NCBI RefSeq assembly: GCF_034259325.1 | Contig: NZ_JAXIVS010000022.1 | Location: 1-64,000 of the forward strand | Length of the DNA stretch: 64,000 nucleotides | Direction: 5' to 3' | DNA from: Hyalangium ruber | GTDB lineage: Bacteria > Myxococcota > Myxococcia > Myxococcales > Myxococcaceae | Part shown: positions 25,839-34,835 of the stretch, piece by piece | How positions within the stretch are numbered: the stretch's first letter is position 1 | How the letters are laid out: each line of letters opens with the position of its first letter | Notes under the pieces: generated by a model | What the model saw: only the letters and a program-made list of their open reading frames with translations | Told to the model about the DNA's origin: nothing | The model's database searches: none | Program-made: the position numbers and the translations under genes

Positions 25839-27134
25839 TCAGCCGCCCGCCATCCGCGCCCACACCGCCGAGGCCGCCTCGCGCGCCTGATCCGCCACCA
25901 CCGTCGGGTTCACCGACAGCGGCCGGCGCGCCCACAGGCGCCACGTGCCCTCCACCATCACCGCCTCCACGTGCCGCGAGCCCAGGCCGAACACCACGTG
26001 CCAGGCCAGGTTCTCCGCCGAAAGCGGCGTGGCCGGCAGGTAGTCCAGGATGAGCAGGTCCGCCAGCGCGCCCTCGCGCAACGGCCCCACCGGCGTGTCG
26101 AACGCCTGCGTCGCCAGCCGGTGGCCATTGGCCAGGTAGCGCAGCACGTCGATGGGCTGCCCCGCCTCCTGCGAGCGCAGGTACGCCGCCTGGGCCTCGG
26201 CGAAGAGATCCGCGCACAGCCAGTCGGCGCCCAGCGTCGCCCGCGCGCCGAACTTCAGCGCCGGCGCGTACCCCACCTCGAGCCGCTGGTTGGAGCGCGG
26301 CGTGTGGACCAGCCACGCGCCCGTGCTGATGACCTGCGCCAGGTCCGCCCACGCCAGGTGCCCCGCGTGCGCCATCAGGCTCTTGGGCGACAGCAGGCCG
26401 TTGTCCATCAACCGCGACACCGGCGCCGCCCCGTGGCGCTCCACCGAGAGCTTCTCGTCCAGCGGATCCTCCGCCAGCGGCAGGTGCAGCCCCGTGTTGG
26501 TGGAGGCCAGCGCCTCCTTCAGCCCCTCCAGCGCGTCATTGCCCAGGGTGAAGGTCGGCCCGGCGCCCACCTGGCCCCGGAAGCGCCCCTTGGCCTTGCG
26601 GGCAAAGCCCACCGTCTCCTCCAGCCCTTCCTCGCGCCCCACCGCCCCCATCCGGTCCGTCACCGCGTAGGAGAGCACCCCGCGCACCCCCACCTCGTGC
26701 AGCCCGCGCGCGACCCGTACCAGCGAGCCGGAGATGGCCTTGGGCGAGGAGTGCCAGTCGAACAGCGTGGTGGTGCCGCATTGCAGCGCCTCGAGGCCTC
26801 CCGCGCAGGCGGCCACCTGCACCGCGTCCCCGTCCAGCGCGCCCTCGTAGCGCCAGCGCACCTTCTCCAGCACCTCCTGGTAGCTGTCCAGCTTCGGCTC
26901 GGGCATGCCCCGGCCCAGCGACATGTGCAGCCGGTGGTGCGCGCTCACCAGGCCCGGGAAGACGAGCTTGCCCGACAGGGCCACCACCTCGTCCTCCGGC
27001 CCGGGCCGCAGATCCGGCCCGCGCGCGACGATGCGCTCGCCCTCGATGCGCAGGTCCACGCGCTCGACGACGGCCGGCTCCAGCTCGACGACATTTCCAC
27101 CCTTGAGGACGGTGCCCAACGGCCCTCCCACCAC
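25839..27134 (-). CDS. ssnA: SsnA-family amidohydrolase-like protein with altered metal ligands
   Basis: A 431-residue amidohydrolase-superfamily protein. It matches SsnA, a family linked to selenium metabolism, over its whole length: GKLVFPGLVSAHH, CGTTTLFDWHSSP, VGVRGVLSYAVTDR, LVHTPRSNQ and FGLGSRHVEAVMVEG near the C-terminus. The usual H-x-H ligand motif (SHNH in Escherichia coli SsnA) reads HHR, and the strand-5 HIHxAE reads HLPLAE, so two metal ligands seem lost. The later His (MAHAGH) and Asp (LGADWL) remain. Catalysis is therefore doubtful. GTG start; GTG 27131 or TTG 27119 are possible. It precedes the candidate selenoprotein by 56 bp. Confidence 0.82.
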   Translation of the reverse strand: MVGGPLGTVLKGGNVVELEPAVVERVDLRIEGERIVARGPDLRPGPEDEVVALSGKLVFPGLVSAHHRLHMSLGRGMPEPKLDSYQEVLEKVRWRYEGALDGDAVQVAACAGGLEALQCGTTTLFDWHSSPKAISGSLVRVARGLHEVGVRGVLSYAVTDRMGAVGREEGLEETVGFARKAKGRFRGQVGAGPTFTLGNDALEGLKEALASTNTGLHLPLAEDPLDEKLSVERHGAAPVSRLMDNGLLSPKSLMAHAGHLAWADLAQVISTGAWLVHTPRSNQRLEVGYAPALKFGARATLGADWLCADLFAEAQAAYLRSQEAGQPIDVLRYLANGHRLATQAFDTPVGPLREGALADLLILDYLPATPLSAENLAWHVVFGLGSRHVEAVMVEGTWRLWARRPLSVNPTVVADQAREAASAVWARMAGG

Positions 27135-27275
27135 GAAGAACGGCGACGTATCGCGTCATACCGGGCACCCCACGCTTCGGGGCTCCCGGCTCTGTCCGAG
27201 GTTACCACCGCCTCCGGCGCTGGCCAGCGGTGGCGGCACAGGCAATCGACTCCCTGGGGTCCGCCTGACTCGCCC

Positions 27276-27725
27276 TCAGCGAGCGGCGACCGGGGGACGG
27301 GGCTCGCCCTGGGCTGGCCGCTCGGCGCTGCCTGCCCGCTTGAGCTTCACCACCTCCGCCGTCACTGTCACGCTGCTGGGCAGCGGCACGAAGAAGAAGA
27401 TGGCGCCCAGCACCTTCTGTACGGGCAGGTACTGCGTCTGCCGGAAACGGACGTTGATGGCGCCATCCCCGCCCATCTCCCGCACCTGGGGGATGAGCAC
27501 CTCGCGCAGGCCCGCGTCGATGTCCGTGCCCACCACGTCAATGAAGCCGAGCAGCAGCACGCCCGAGCGCGTGGCCTGCACCACGCCCAGGCTCTCGTAG
27601 GGCTCGGCGATGTCGCCCGCGGCGAGGAAGGTGTCCGGGCCGCCGGGCTGCGAGGGGATGGAGGCGGTGTTGATGACGGTGCAGCCGGTGAGGGCCACGA
27701 GCGAGAGGGCAAGCACGAGACGCAT
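27276..27725 (-). CDS. Paralogous lipoprotein 3 of 3
   Basis: A 149-residue lipoprotein: MRLVLALSLVALTGC with lipobox LTGC. The conserved core is YESLGVVQATRSGVLLLGF, then VLIPQVREMGGDGAINVRF and QTQY. It is closely similar to the gene at 28177 and more distantly to 27737. A GTG at 27740 would overlap the upstream stop (GTGA), adding five residues; the ATG at 27723-27725 gives a signal peptide like its paralogues. Last gene of a three-gene lipoprotein operon. Function unknown. Confidence 0.78.
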   Translation of the reverse strand: MRLVLALSLVALTGCTVINTASIPSQPGGPDTFLAAGDIAEPYESLGVVQATRSGVLLLGFIDVVGTDIDAGLREVLIPQVREMGGDGAINVRFRQTQYLPVQKVLGAIFFFVPLPSSVTVTAEVVKLKRAGSAERPAQGEPRPPVAAR

Positions 27726-27736
27726 CGAAGGAGGCC

Positions 27737-28180
27737 TCACGGAGCAGACAGGAACTGGATGACTTCGCCGGTGACCACCACCGAGCGGTTGCGCGTCTTC
27801 ACGCCTCCGCCCGAGCCGCTCAGGGCGCTGGAGACCGATTCGGAGAGGTCCGAGACCCGCTCCACCTCGGTGGGTGGGTTCTCGTCGTTGAACTCGATGT
27901 GGATGACGCCATCGCCGCCCATGCCCAGGGCCACCTGGGAGAGCGTGCCCCGGATGGTGCCGTCCAGCCCAGCCTCGCCCATGTCCGACACGCCGGCGAC
28001 GGTGACGCCGTAGCCCGTCACCTGCGCGAAGCCCAGCGTGCGGTAGGCGCGTGGGGCGCCACCGGTGCTCAGGTAGACGCCGCGCTCGTCGGCGGAGGGA
28101 CGGTTGGACAGCGGCGAGCCGCGCACCGTGGCGCCGCAGCCGGTGGCCACCACCAGCAGCAGGGGGAGCAGCAGTCTCAT
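27737..28180 (-). CDS. Paralogous lipoprotein 2 of 3
   Basis: A 147-residue lipoprotein: MRLLLPLLLVVATGCG, lipobox ATGC. The core YRTLGFAQVTGYGVTVAGV and VALGMGGDGVIHIEF corresponds to SLGVVQATRSGVLLLGF and MGGDGAINVRF in its neighbours, but it is the most diverged of the three. The C-terminus VVVTGEVIQF matches TAEVVKL of the others. Its ATG overlaps the preceding stop by 4 bp (ATGA). Function unknown. Confidence 0.8.
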   Translation of the reverse strand: MRLLLPLLLVVATGCGATVRGSPLSNRPSADERGVYLSTGGAPRAYRTLGFAQVTGYGVTVAGVSDMGEAGLDGTIRGTLSQVALGMGGDGVIHIEFNDENPPTEVERVSDLSESVSSALSGSGGGVKTRNRSVVVTGEVIQFLSAP

Positions 28181-28632
28181 AGCGAGGTACCCGGGACGCT
28201 CGTCACCGTGCCGGTTCCCGGAGGTGCGCCGCCGGGCTCGAGCTTCACCACCTCGCCGGTGAGGGTGGCCTCGTTGGGCAGCGGCAGGAAGAAGAGGATG
28301 GCAAAGAGGATGCGGGTGGGCAGCGTGTACTGCGTCTGCTGGAAGCGCACGTTGATGACGCCGTCGCCGCCCATGTTCCAGATCTGCGGCATGAGCTGCT
28401 CCTCCAGCGTCCCCTGAAGGTCCGTGCCGGCGGGGTCCGCGAAGCCGAACAGGAGCACACCGCGCCGCGTCGCCTGCACCACGCCCATGCTCTTGTAGGG
28501 CCCGGGGATGTCCGAGGTGGAGACGAACACGCCCCGGCTGCTCCGGTCGGCGGGTACCCGCGCCACGTCCACCGTGGTGCAGCCTCCCAGCACCGCCACC
28601 CACCCCAGCACAAGTACCAGCCGACCCCACAT
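28177..28632 (-). CDS. Paralogous lipoprotein 1 of 3
   Basis: A 151-residue lipoprotein: MWGRLVLVLGWVAVLGGC, lipobox LGGC. The mature domain holds YKSMGVVQATRRGVLLFGF, QIWNMGGDGVINVRF, QQTQY and a hydrophobic strip ILFAILFFLPLP before TLTGEVVKLE. First gene of the lipoprotein operon, facing the Ser/Thr kinase gene across 156 bp. The hydrophobic strip and GGDG turn are shared with the gene at 27276. Function unknown. Confidence 0.82.
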   Translation of the reverse strand: MWGRLVLVLGWVAVLGGCTTVDVARVPADRSSRGVFVSTSDIPGPYKSMGVVQATRRGVLLFGFADPAGTDLQGTLEEQLMPQIWNMGGDGVINVRFQQTQYTLPTRILFAILFFLPLPNEATLTGEVVKLEPGGAPPGTGTVTSVPGTSL

Positions 28633-28788
28633 GCGGTGCGCCCTCCGTTGCCGCGGACGCGGAGCGTGGGGCGGGAAACACCCGTGGGCAAATTTCCGGC
28701 TTCCCCGGTCTCCTGCCCGGCAATCAGGCGGCGGCGCGCCTCAGGGAGATAGGACGGGGGCCTCCGGCTACGTAGACTGCGGCCCGCC

Positions 28789-30921
28789 TTGAGCGCCCCG
28801 GATCAGAACCCCAACTGGATGGGCCCTTACCGCCTGAGCGCGCGCATCGCGACAGGTGGCATGGCGGAGGTGTACCTCGCCCGCCGCATCGATGAGGACG
28901 GGCGGCGCGGCCCCTCCGTGGCGGTGAAGCGGCTGTTGCCCCACCTCATCAATGACCGGCGCATCGTCCAGATGTTCCTCAATGAGGCGCGCATCACCGC
29001 CCAGGTGCGTCACCCTCACGTCGTCTCCATCCTCGAGCTGGGGATGGCCGAGAGCGAGCCCTTCATCGCGATGGAGCTGCTGGAGGGCCGCTCGTTCGCG
29101 GAGGTGCGCCAGGAGGCCGCCGAGCGCGCCCGCCGCGTGCCCCTGGGCGTCACGTTGCGCGTGCTGGTGGATGCGTGCCGGGGGTTGGACGCCGCCCACC
29201 GAGCCGTGGACGAGGCGGGCCGCCCGCTGCGCATCGTCCACCGCGACTTCACCCCGGACAACATCCACGTCGGCGTCAACGGCTCCATCAAGGTCATCGA
29301 CTTCGGCATCGCCAAGGCCGAGTCGCTCGGCTCCGGCACCGAGCCCGGCACCCTCAAGGGCAAGTTCTTCTACATGTCGCCGGAGATGATCGTCGGACAG
29401 ACGGTGGACCACCGCGCCGACATCTTCGCCGCGGGGGTGATGCTCTACGAGCAGCTCTGTGGCCGCCGCCCCTTCACCGGCCTCAACCCCGAGGAGGTGC
29501 TCTCACGCATCGCCGAGGGCCGCCCCCGCCCGCCCACCGACTTCGACCCCTCGGTGCCCCTCGCCCTGGAGCACATCTGCCTCACCGCGCTCCACCGCCA
29601 GCCGTCGGCGCGCTTCGAGACGCTGCAGATGTTCATCGACGCCATCGAGAGCGTGGGCGGCCCCGCCGAGGTCGCCACTCCCGAGCAGGTGGCCGCCTAC
29701 GTCGAGTCGCTCTTCCCGCTGGACCGGGACCCCAAGCGGCAGGCGCTGCAGCGCGCCCGCTCCGCCGACCCTTCGGACTCGGGCTCCGAGCCGATTCGGC
29801 CCCTGGTGGACCTCGCTCGGATCGCCGCCGCCCAGGCCGCCAGCTCCGCCACGGTGTCGGTGCCGCCTCCGCCCGCGCCGCTGGCGCCCGTGGCCTCCGC
29901 GCCCCCCTCGCTCCCTCCGGAGCCCGCCACCCGGCCCGCCACGCCCTCCGCCAAGGCGCGCACTCCCTCCACCGAGGCGCGCTCTCGTGGCCCGGGGCGC
30001 GCGCTGCTCCTGGCCGGGGTGCTGCTGCTCGCGCTCGGCGCGGGCGTGACCTTCCTGCTGCTGCGCCCCAGCATGCCTCCGGCCGAGCGGCTCACCACCG
30101 CCGAGGCCTCCTCCACCCGCGAGGCGCGGACCTCCGCCCTGAAGGGGTTGGGCGAGGACCCTCGCTCCACCGCCCAGGAGCTGGCGCGGGCCGGGGCGCT
30201 GCTCATGGACGTGGGCGCGCATGACGCGGCGCTCGAGCTGGCGGAGGCCTTCACCCGGCGCTTCCCTCGAGAGGTGGAGTCGCACCTGCTGGCCGCGCGG
30301 GCCGCGACCGAGACCCGCATGGGCAAGCGGGCCGAGCGCGCCATCGAGGAGGCCTCCGCGCTGGCCCCCGGAGATGTGCGTCCCATGCTCGCCCTCGCCG
30401 AGCTGCGCGAGCGCCAGGGGGATGTGTCCGGCGCGGCGGCGGCGCTCTCCAAGGCCTACGAGAAGCGCCCCAAGGACACCCGGATCGCCCCGCGCTACGG
30501 GCGGCTGCTGTCCCTGAGCGGCAAGCTGGACGAGGCGGCCGAGGTGCTCGGCGCCTGGACCAAGGACAACAATGACGCGGAGGCCCTCGCCGAGCTGGCC
30601 TTCGTGCGCTACCGCCAGGAGCGCATGGACGACGCGGCGGCGCTGCTCAAGCGCGCGCTGCGCAAGGCCCCCAAGCTCGCCGTGGCGCACTACTACCTGG
30701 GCGCCGTCCTGTTCCACCAGGGAGACAGCACGGGCGCCGAGCGCGCCTACCGCGAGGCGGATCAGCTCGCGCCCCAGGATCCGCGTGCCCTCGCCGCGCG
30801 CTGCCAGCTCCATGCCCGAAAGGGCAACGCGGCTGCCGTGGCCGAAATCCGACGGGAGCTGGCCTCCCGCTTCCCGGACCGCTCCGAAGCGCTGGCGGCG
30901 GAGTGCCAGGCGCGCGATTAA
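28789..30921 (+). CDS. Ser/Thr protein kinase with membrane anchor and TPR sensor region
   Basis: A 710-residue Pkn2/Hanks-type kinase. The catalytic domain is at about 12-280: glycine loop ARIATGGMAEVYLA, ATP lysine in VAVKRLLPH, HRDFTPDNIHV, DFGIAKAES and SPEMIVGQTVDHRADIF. A Pro/Ala/Ser-rich linker (about 350-400) leads to a single membrane helix (about 405-425, LLLAGVLLLALGAGVTFLLL). The extracytoplasmic part consists of TPR repeats (DVSGAAAALSKAYEKRP; LAVAHYYLGAVLFHQGD). TTG start. Its targets are unknown; it diverges from the lipoprotein operon. Confidence 0.92.
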   Translation: MSAPDQNPNWMGPYRLSARIATGGMAEVYLARRIDEDGRRGPSVAVKRLLPHLINDRRIVQMFLNEARITAQVRHPHVVSILELGMAESEPFIAMELLEGRSFAEVRQEAAERARRVPLGVTLRVLVDACRGLDAAHRAVDEAGRPLRIVHRDFTPDNIHVGVNGSIKVIDFGIAKAESLGSGTEPGTLKGKFFYMSPEMIVGQTVDHRADIFAAGVMLYEQLCGRRPFTGLNPEEVLSRIAEGRPRPPTDFDPSVPLALEHICLTALHRQPSARFETLQMFIDAIESVGGPAEVATPEQVAAYVESLFPLDRDPKRQALQRARSADPSDSGSEPIRPLVDLARIAAAQAASSATVSVPPPPAPLAPVASAPPSLPPEPATRPATPSAKARTPSTEARSRGPGRALLLAGVLLLALGAGVTFLLLRPSMPPAERLTTAEASSTREARTSALKGLGEDPRSTAQELARAGALLMDVGAHDAALELAEAFTRRFPREVESHLLAARAATETRMGKRAERAIEEASALAPGDVRPMLALAELRERQGDVSGAAAALSKAYEKRPKDTRIAPRYGRLLSLSGKLDEAAEVLGAWTKDNNDAEALAELAFVRYRQERMDDAAALLKRALRKAPKLAVAHYYLGAVLFHQGDSTGAERAYREADQLAPQDPRALAARCQLHARKGNAAAVAEIRRELASRFPDRSEALAAECQARD

Positions 30922-30935
30922 TCCTCACGCCCTCT

Positions 30936-31958
30936 ATGCCCTCCTCCTCCCGCCTGCTGGCTCTCGGCGCCGCGCTGCTCCTGCTCGGCGCCACCGGTTG
31001 CGACTCTTCCTCCACGCCTCCGGCCCAACCCGACGCGGGCACCCCGACGCCCGACAGCGGCTACCCGCCCATCGTGGACCGCACCTCCTGCTCCGGCCTC
31101 ACCGTGGGGCCGGGCGACCACGAGTGGACGGTGCAGCACCAGGGTCGCGCCCGCTCCTACAAGGTCCACGTGCCTTCGGGCTACGTCGCCACGCGCCCCA
31201 CGCCCACCGTCATCGCCTTCCACGGCTTTGGCTCCAACGCGCTGGAGCAGGAGGGCCTCAGCCAGATGTCCCAGGTGGCCGACGAGGAGGGCTTCATCGC
31301 CATCTACCCCACGGGAGTGAACTACCCCGAGGCGCTGCGCAACCCGGACGCGGGGCTGGACGACACGCGCAGTTGGAACGGGGGCGGGTGCTGCGGCCCG
31401 GCGCAGATCTACAACGTGGATGACGTGGGCTTCGTGGAGGCCCTCTTCAACGACCTGGACACGCGCGTGTGCGTGGACACCCGGCGCACCTACGCCACGG
31501 GCATGTCCAATGGCGCTTTCTTCTCGTACCGATTGGCGTGCGACCGGGCCGAGCGCTTCGCGGCCATCGCTCCCGTGGCGGGCATGGAGAACAACACCTC
31601 CTGCGAGCCCCGCCGCCCGGTGCCGGTGATGCACTTCCACGGCACCGCGGACACCACCATCCCCTTCGACGGAGGCACCATCCCCCTCGGTCGCCCCTAC
31701 ACCTCCGCGCCGGCCACGGTGGCGCGACAGGCCAGCCGCAACGGCTGCAACGGAGCGCTCCAGGAGACGTACCGCCGGGGGGACAGCACCTGCCAGACGC
31801 ACACCGGCTGCACCGCCCCGGCCACCCTCTGCACCATCCGGGACGGAGGCCACACCTGGCCGGGAGGGCTGATGCCTCCCGAGTTCGGCCACACCACGCG
31901 GGACCTCGACGCCACGCGCGAGATGTGGCGCTTCTTCGAGGCGCACCCCCGTCCCTGA
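30936..31958 (+). CDS. Secreted CE1/LpqC-type esterase lipoprotein
   Basis: A 340-residue alpha/beta hydrolase. The signal peptide ends in lipobox GATGC, followed by a Pro/Thr/Asp-rich linker. Motifs match polyhydroxybutyrate-depolymerase/feruloyl-esterase relatives: VIAFHGFGSNALEQ (oxyanion region), the nucleophile in TGMSNGAFFSYRL, Asp in HGTADTTIPF and His in RDGGHTWPGG. Extra cysteines (CCGP, CQTHTGC, CTI) suggest disulfides. It cleaves ester bonds outside the cell, perhaps in polyesters or plant phenolic esters. It follows the kinase by 14 bp on the same strand. Confidence 0.85.
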   Translation: MPSSSRLLALGAALLLLGATGCDSSSTPPAQPDAGTPTPDSGYPPIVDRTSCSGLTVGPGDHEWTVQHQGRARSYKVHVPSGYVATRPTPTVIAFHGFGSNALEQEGLSQMSQVADEEGFIAIYPTGVNYPEALRNPDAGLDDTRSWNGGGCCGPAQIYNVDDVGFVEALFNDLDTRVCVDTRRTYATGMSNGAFFSYRLACDRAERFAAIAPVAGMENNTSCEPRRPVPVMHFHGTADTTIPFDGGTIPLGRPYTSAPATVARQASRNGCNGALQETYRRGDSTCQTHTGCTAPATLCTIRDGGHTWPGGLMPPEFGHTTRDLDATREMWRFFEAHPRP

Positions 31959-31972
31959 GCGCGAGGCCTTCC

Positions 31973-32719
31973 CTGAGCGCCCGCGCCCTCATCATCAACG
32001 CCGATGACCTGGGCTACGAGCCCGCCATCACCCGGGGAATCCTCCGCGCGATGCGCGAAGGGGTCGTCTCCTCGGCCACCTTCATGGTGAACACGCCCTA
32101 CTCCGAGGAGGCGGCGCGCCAGGCCGGCGGGCTGTCCATCGGTCTGCACCTCAACCTCGCGCGCGGCAGCCCCGTGTGGCCTGGCTTCCCTCGGAACTTC
32201 CTGGTGGACGGTGCCTTCTCCGAGCCCCTCGCGCCCACGCTGCCGGTGGAGGTGGTGGAGGCCGAGACCCGCGCCCAGCTCGAGCGGCTCTCCGCGCTGC
32301 TGGGCCAGCTGGCCACCCACGTGGATGTGCATCGACACTTGCACCAACACTCGAACGTGCTCACCGGGGTGGCTCGCGCCGCCCGGGCCGCGGGGCTGCC
32401 GGTGCGCTCCATCCATGAGGCCATGCGCCGCGAGCTCCAGGCTCAGGGTGTGGCCACCAACGCGCACTTCGTGGGCGAGTCGGGCGCCGAGGCGTACTGG
32501 ACGCTGGAGCGCTTCGAGGCCGTGCTGGCCGCGCTGCCTCCCACCGGCGTCACCGAGCTGATGTGCCACCCCGGCTACCGCCCCGAGATGTTCAAGGGAA
32601 GCTATGCGGCCCAGCGCGAGGTGGAGCTCGACACCTTCCTCCACGCGCGGGCCCGCGAGGCGCTCGCCCGCGCGGGGCTCACCCCCACGGGCTTCGGCGC
32701 CCTCACAGCCGGGCGCTGA
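31973..32719 (+). CDS. ChbG/HpnK-type carbohydrate deacetylase (YdjC family)
   Basis: About 248 residues. The family signature is clear: IINADDLGYEPAITRGI, MVNTPYSEEA, GLHLNLARGSP, the metal/catalytic motif HVDVHRHLHQH and LMCHPGYRPEM near the end. YdjC enzymes deacetylate oligosaccharides such as chitobiose. No ATG, GTG or TTG is close; CTG 31973 has GCGAGG six bases upstream, and GTG 31925, inside the previous gene, is the alternative. It overlaps the convergent histidine kinase gene by 17 bp. Confidence 0.82.
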   Translation: MSARALIINADDLGYEPAITRGILRAMREGVVSSATFMVNTPYSEEAARQAGGLSIGLHLNLARGSPVWPGFPRNFLVDGAFSEPLAPTLPVEVVEAETRAQLERLSALLGQLATHVDVHRHLHQHSNVLTGVARAARAAGLPVRSIHEAMRRELQAQGVATNAHFVGESGAEAYWTLERFEAVLAALPPTGVTELMCHPGYRPEMFKGSYAAQREVELDTFLHARAREALARAGLTPTGFGALTAGR

Positions 32720-34622
32720 CCTCTTCCAGGACGCGAGGATTGGTCTCCTCGGCCACCGGCCAACCCGGATCCGGCGTCAGCGCCAGCGTGTTGCGCACCC
32801 GGGCGATCAGCTCGTCGGCGCGGTAGGGCCGTGAGCAGAGGATGGTGCCCTCCCAGGCCCAGGCCGGAAGCTCCGCGCCGGCCAGGAGGATGGGCACCGG
32901 CCGGGCGCGCGGCAGGGTGGCGAACGTCTCCAGGAAGAGGCCCACCTCCTTCTGCGAGGCGCTGGCCGACAAGAGGATGATGTCCACCGGAAGGTGCGCC
33001 GCGTCCCGCAGCGCGTCGCTGCCGTTGCGCACCGTGAGCACCTCGAAGCCCTCGGCGCGCAGCGCACGCTCGGCCTCGGCCTCCTGCAGCCGGTCCTCGT
33101 CCAGCAGGAGCACGCGCGGCGGGAGCTGCCGCACCTCGCGCGCCGGCATGCGCGGCAGGCACACGGTGAAGGTAGAGCCCAGGCCCTCGGCGCTGGAGAG
33201 CGTGAGGTTGCCCCCGTGCAGGTTGCAGATGGAGTGGCTGATGAAGAGCCCCAGCCCCAGCCCGCCGAAGTTGCGGTGCGACACGTTGCGCGCCCGGTAG
33301 AAGCGCTGGAACACCTGCGACTGGTCCGCGCCGGGGATGCCGATGCCGTGGTCCTTCACGTGGATACGCGCCTGGCCATCCAGCTCCTCCAGCTCCACGT
33401 GGATGGGCTCGCCCGCGGGGCTGTACTTGTGCGCGTTCTCCAGCAGGTTGACGATGACCTGCTCCAGCCGGTCCCGGTCTCCCTGCACCCACAGGCGCCG
33501 GGGCGGCATGTCCACCGTGAAGGAGCGCTCGAAGGCGTGGCGGAACTGGTCCACCACCTCGGCCACCAGTTGCCCAATCTCCAGCGGCGAGCGGTGCAGC
33601 TCCAGCTTGCCCAGCTCCAGCCGCGAGGCGTCCAGCAAGTCATCCACCAGCCCCACCAGCCGGTCCACCTGCCGCTTGGACTTGAGCACGCTGGAGAGCT
33701 CCACCGGCTGCCCGGCGCCGATGCGCCGCTCCATGGTGAAGAGGCTGAGCTTGAGCGGCGTCAGCGGCGTCTTCAGCTCGTGCGAGGCGATGGACATGAA
33801 CTCCTCGCGCACCCGGAGCGCCGCCTGGGCCTCTCTCAGGAGCCGCGCGTTCTCCACCGCCACCGCGAGCTGGCCCGCCGCCGCCGTCCACAGGTCCAGC
33901 TCGCGCGCGGAGAACGAAGCGCCCTGCTCCTTATAAAGGAGCAGCAGCCCTACCGTGCGCCGCGGCGCGCACAGCGGCACCGCGGCGAAGATGGAGCCCA
34001 TGGAGTCGCCATAGCCCCGCTGAATTCCAATCTGCGCCCGCCGCGTCCCCAGCGCCTGCTGGAAGGGGTCCGCCGACGGGTCAAAGGCATCTTCGGGAGA
34101 CTCCGTGCTGGCCAGGTCCGACACCGCCGCGCGTCGCAGCGTGCCCTGCTGGCCCTCCTCGCAGAGGAACACCTCGGCGCGCCGCACCCGGGCATAGCGC
34201 ACCAGGGCCGTCACCGCGGCGGCGCACACGCTGTCCACCTCCAGCGTCTCGCCCACCGCGCGCGCCACCTCCTGGACGACTTGAGAGAAGGCCTCCTCGT
34301 CATCCAGCCCCGAGGGCTCGAAGAGCAGCCACATGCCCGGCGCCTCGCCCTCGCAGGGAGGCCGCACCTGGACACGTACCTGTCGCATCATGTGGGTAAT
34401 CACATGGCCGACGTGCTCGCGCTCCTCGCGGACGGCGCGCTCCAGCGCGTCGCGGCCCCTGCCGAACTCCAGGACTTCGAGCAGGTTGCGGCCGAGTGTC
34501 GGCGCTACTCCCACCTTCCGGGCGAAGTCCGCCTCCAGCCACTGCACTCGCAGATCCGTTCCCACGCGGGCCATGGCCTGCGGCAGGTGGGAGAGGACGT
34601 TTTCGAGGTCAGGGGGAAGCAT
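32703..34622 (-). CDS. Hybrid histidine kinase: PAS-like, GAF, kinase and degenerate receiver
   Basis: A 639-residue soluble sensor kinase. Order: N-terminal PAS-like region (about 1-100); GAF domain (about 115-260, containing VCAAAVTALVRYARV and IFAAVPLC); HisKA with phospho-acceptor H281 in ASHELKTPLTPL; HATPase with NLLENAHKYS, VKDHGIGIP and GGLGLGLF; C-terminal receiver (about 502-615). In the receiver the Asp pair (LLDED, 507-510) is kept, but the phospho-acceptor position reads DIILLS (S552) and the switch Lys reads SRPY (R598), so phosphorylation there is unlikely. No membrane spans. The ATG at 34620-34622 is used. Confidence 0.9.
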   Translation of the reverse strand: MLPPDLENVLSHLPQAMARVGTDLRVQWLEADFARKVGVAPTLGRNLLEVLEFGRGRDALERAVREEREHVGHVITHMMRQVRVQVRPPCEGEAPGMWLLFEPSGLDDEEAFSQVVQEVARAVGETLEVDSVCAAAVTALVRYARVRRAEVFLCEEGQQGTLRRAAVSDLASTESPEDAFDPSADPFQQALGTRRAQIGIQRGYGDSMGSIFAAVPLCAPRRTVGLLLLYKEQGASFSARELDLWTAAAGQLAVAVENARLLREAQAALRVREEFMSIASHELKTPLTPLKLSLFTMERRIGAGQPVELSSVLKSKRQVDRLVGLVDDLLDASRLELGKLELHRSPLEIGQLVAEVVDQFRHAFERSFTVDMPPRRLWVQGDRDRLEQVIVNLLENAHKYSPAGEPIHVELEELDGQARIHVKDHGIGIPGADQSQVFQRFYRARNVSHRNFGGLGLGLFISHSICNLHGGNLTLSSAEGLGSTFTVCLPRMPAREVRQLPPRVLLLDEDRLQEAEAERALRAEGFEVLTVRNGSDALRDAAHLPVDIILLSASASQKEVGLFLETFATLPRARPVPILLAGAELPAWAWEGTILCSRPYRADELIARVRNTLALTPDPGWPVAEETNPRVLEEVSARL

Positions 34623-34835
34623 GGGAGGGGCAATCACCGAAATAAGGGTGCCCCACCCCGATCGACAACCCACCCCCTGGTTTTTCCTGCGTATCCGACA
34701 CCTGCCCCGTTCTAGGGCGGACAGAGCATGCGGGGGAGCCTCCGGGGCTCGACAGTGCTCTTGCCCCACGGGCGGGTAGACGTCGTTTACGGAACCCATG
34801 CATCCGCGATTCCGTGTGGTAGACGACACCCCGCC

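Noticed and set aside
34640-34835. Possible preQ1 riboswitch upstream of queF
   Set aside because: No preQ1-type stem-loop with an A-rich tail that pairs to the loop is visible; the region instead contains the divergent kinase's leader.
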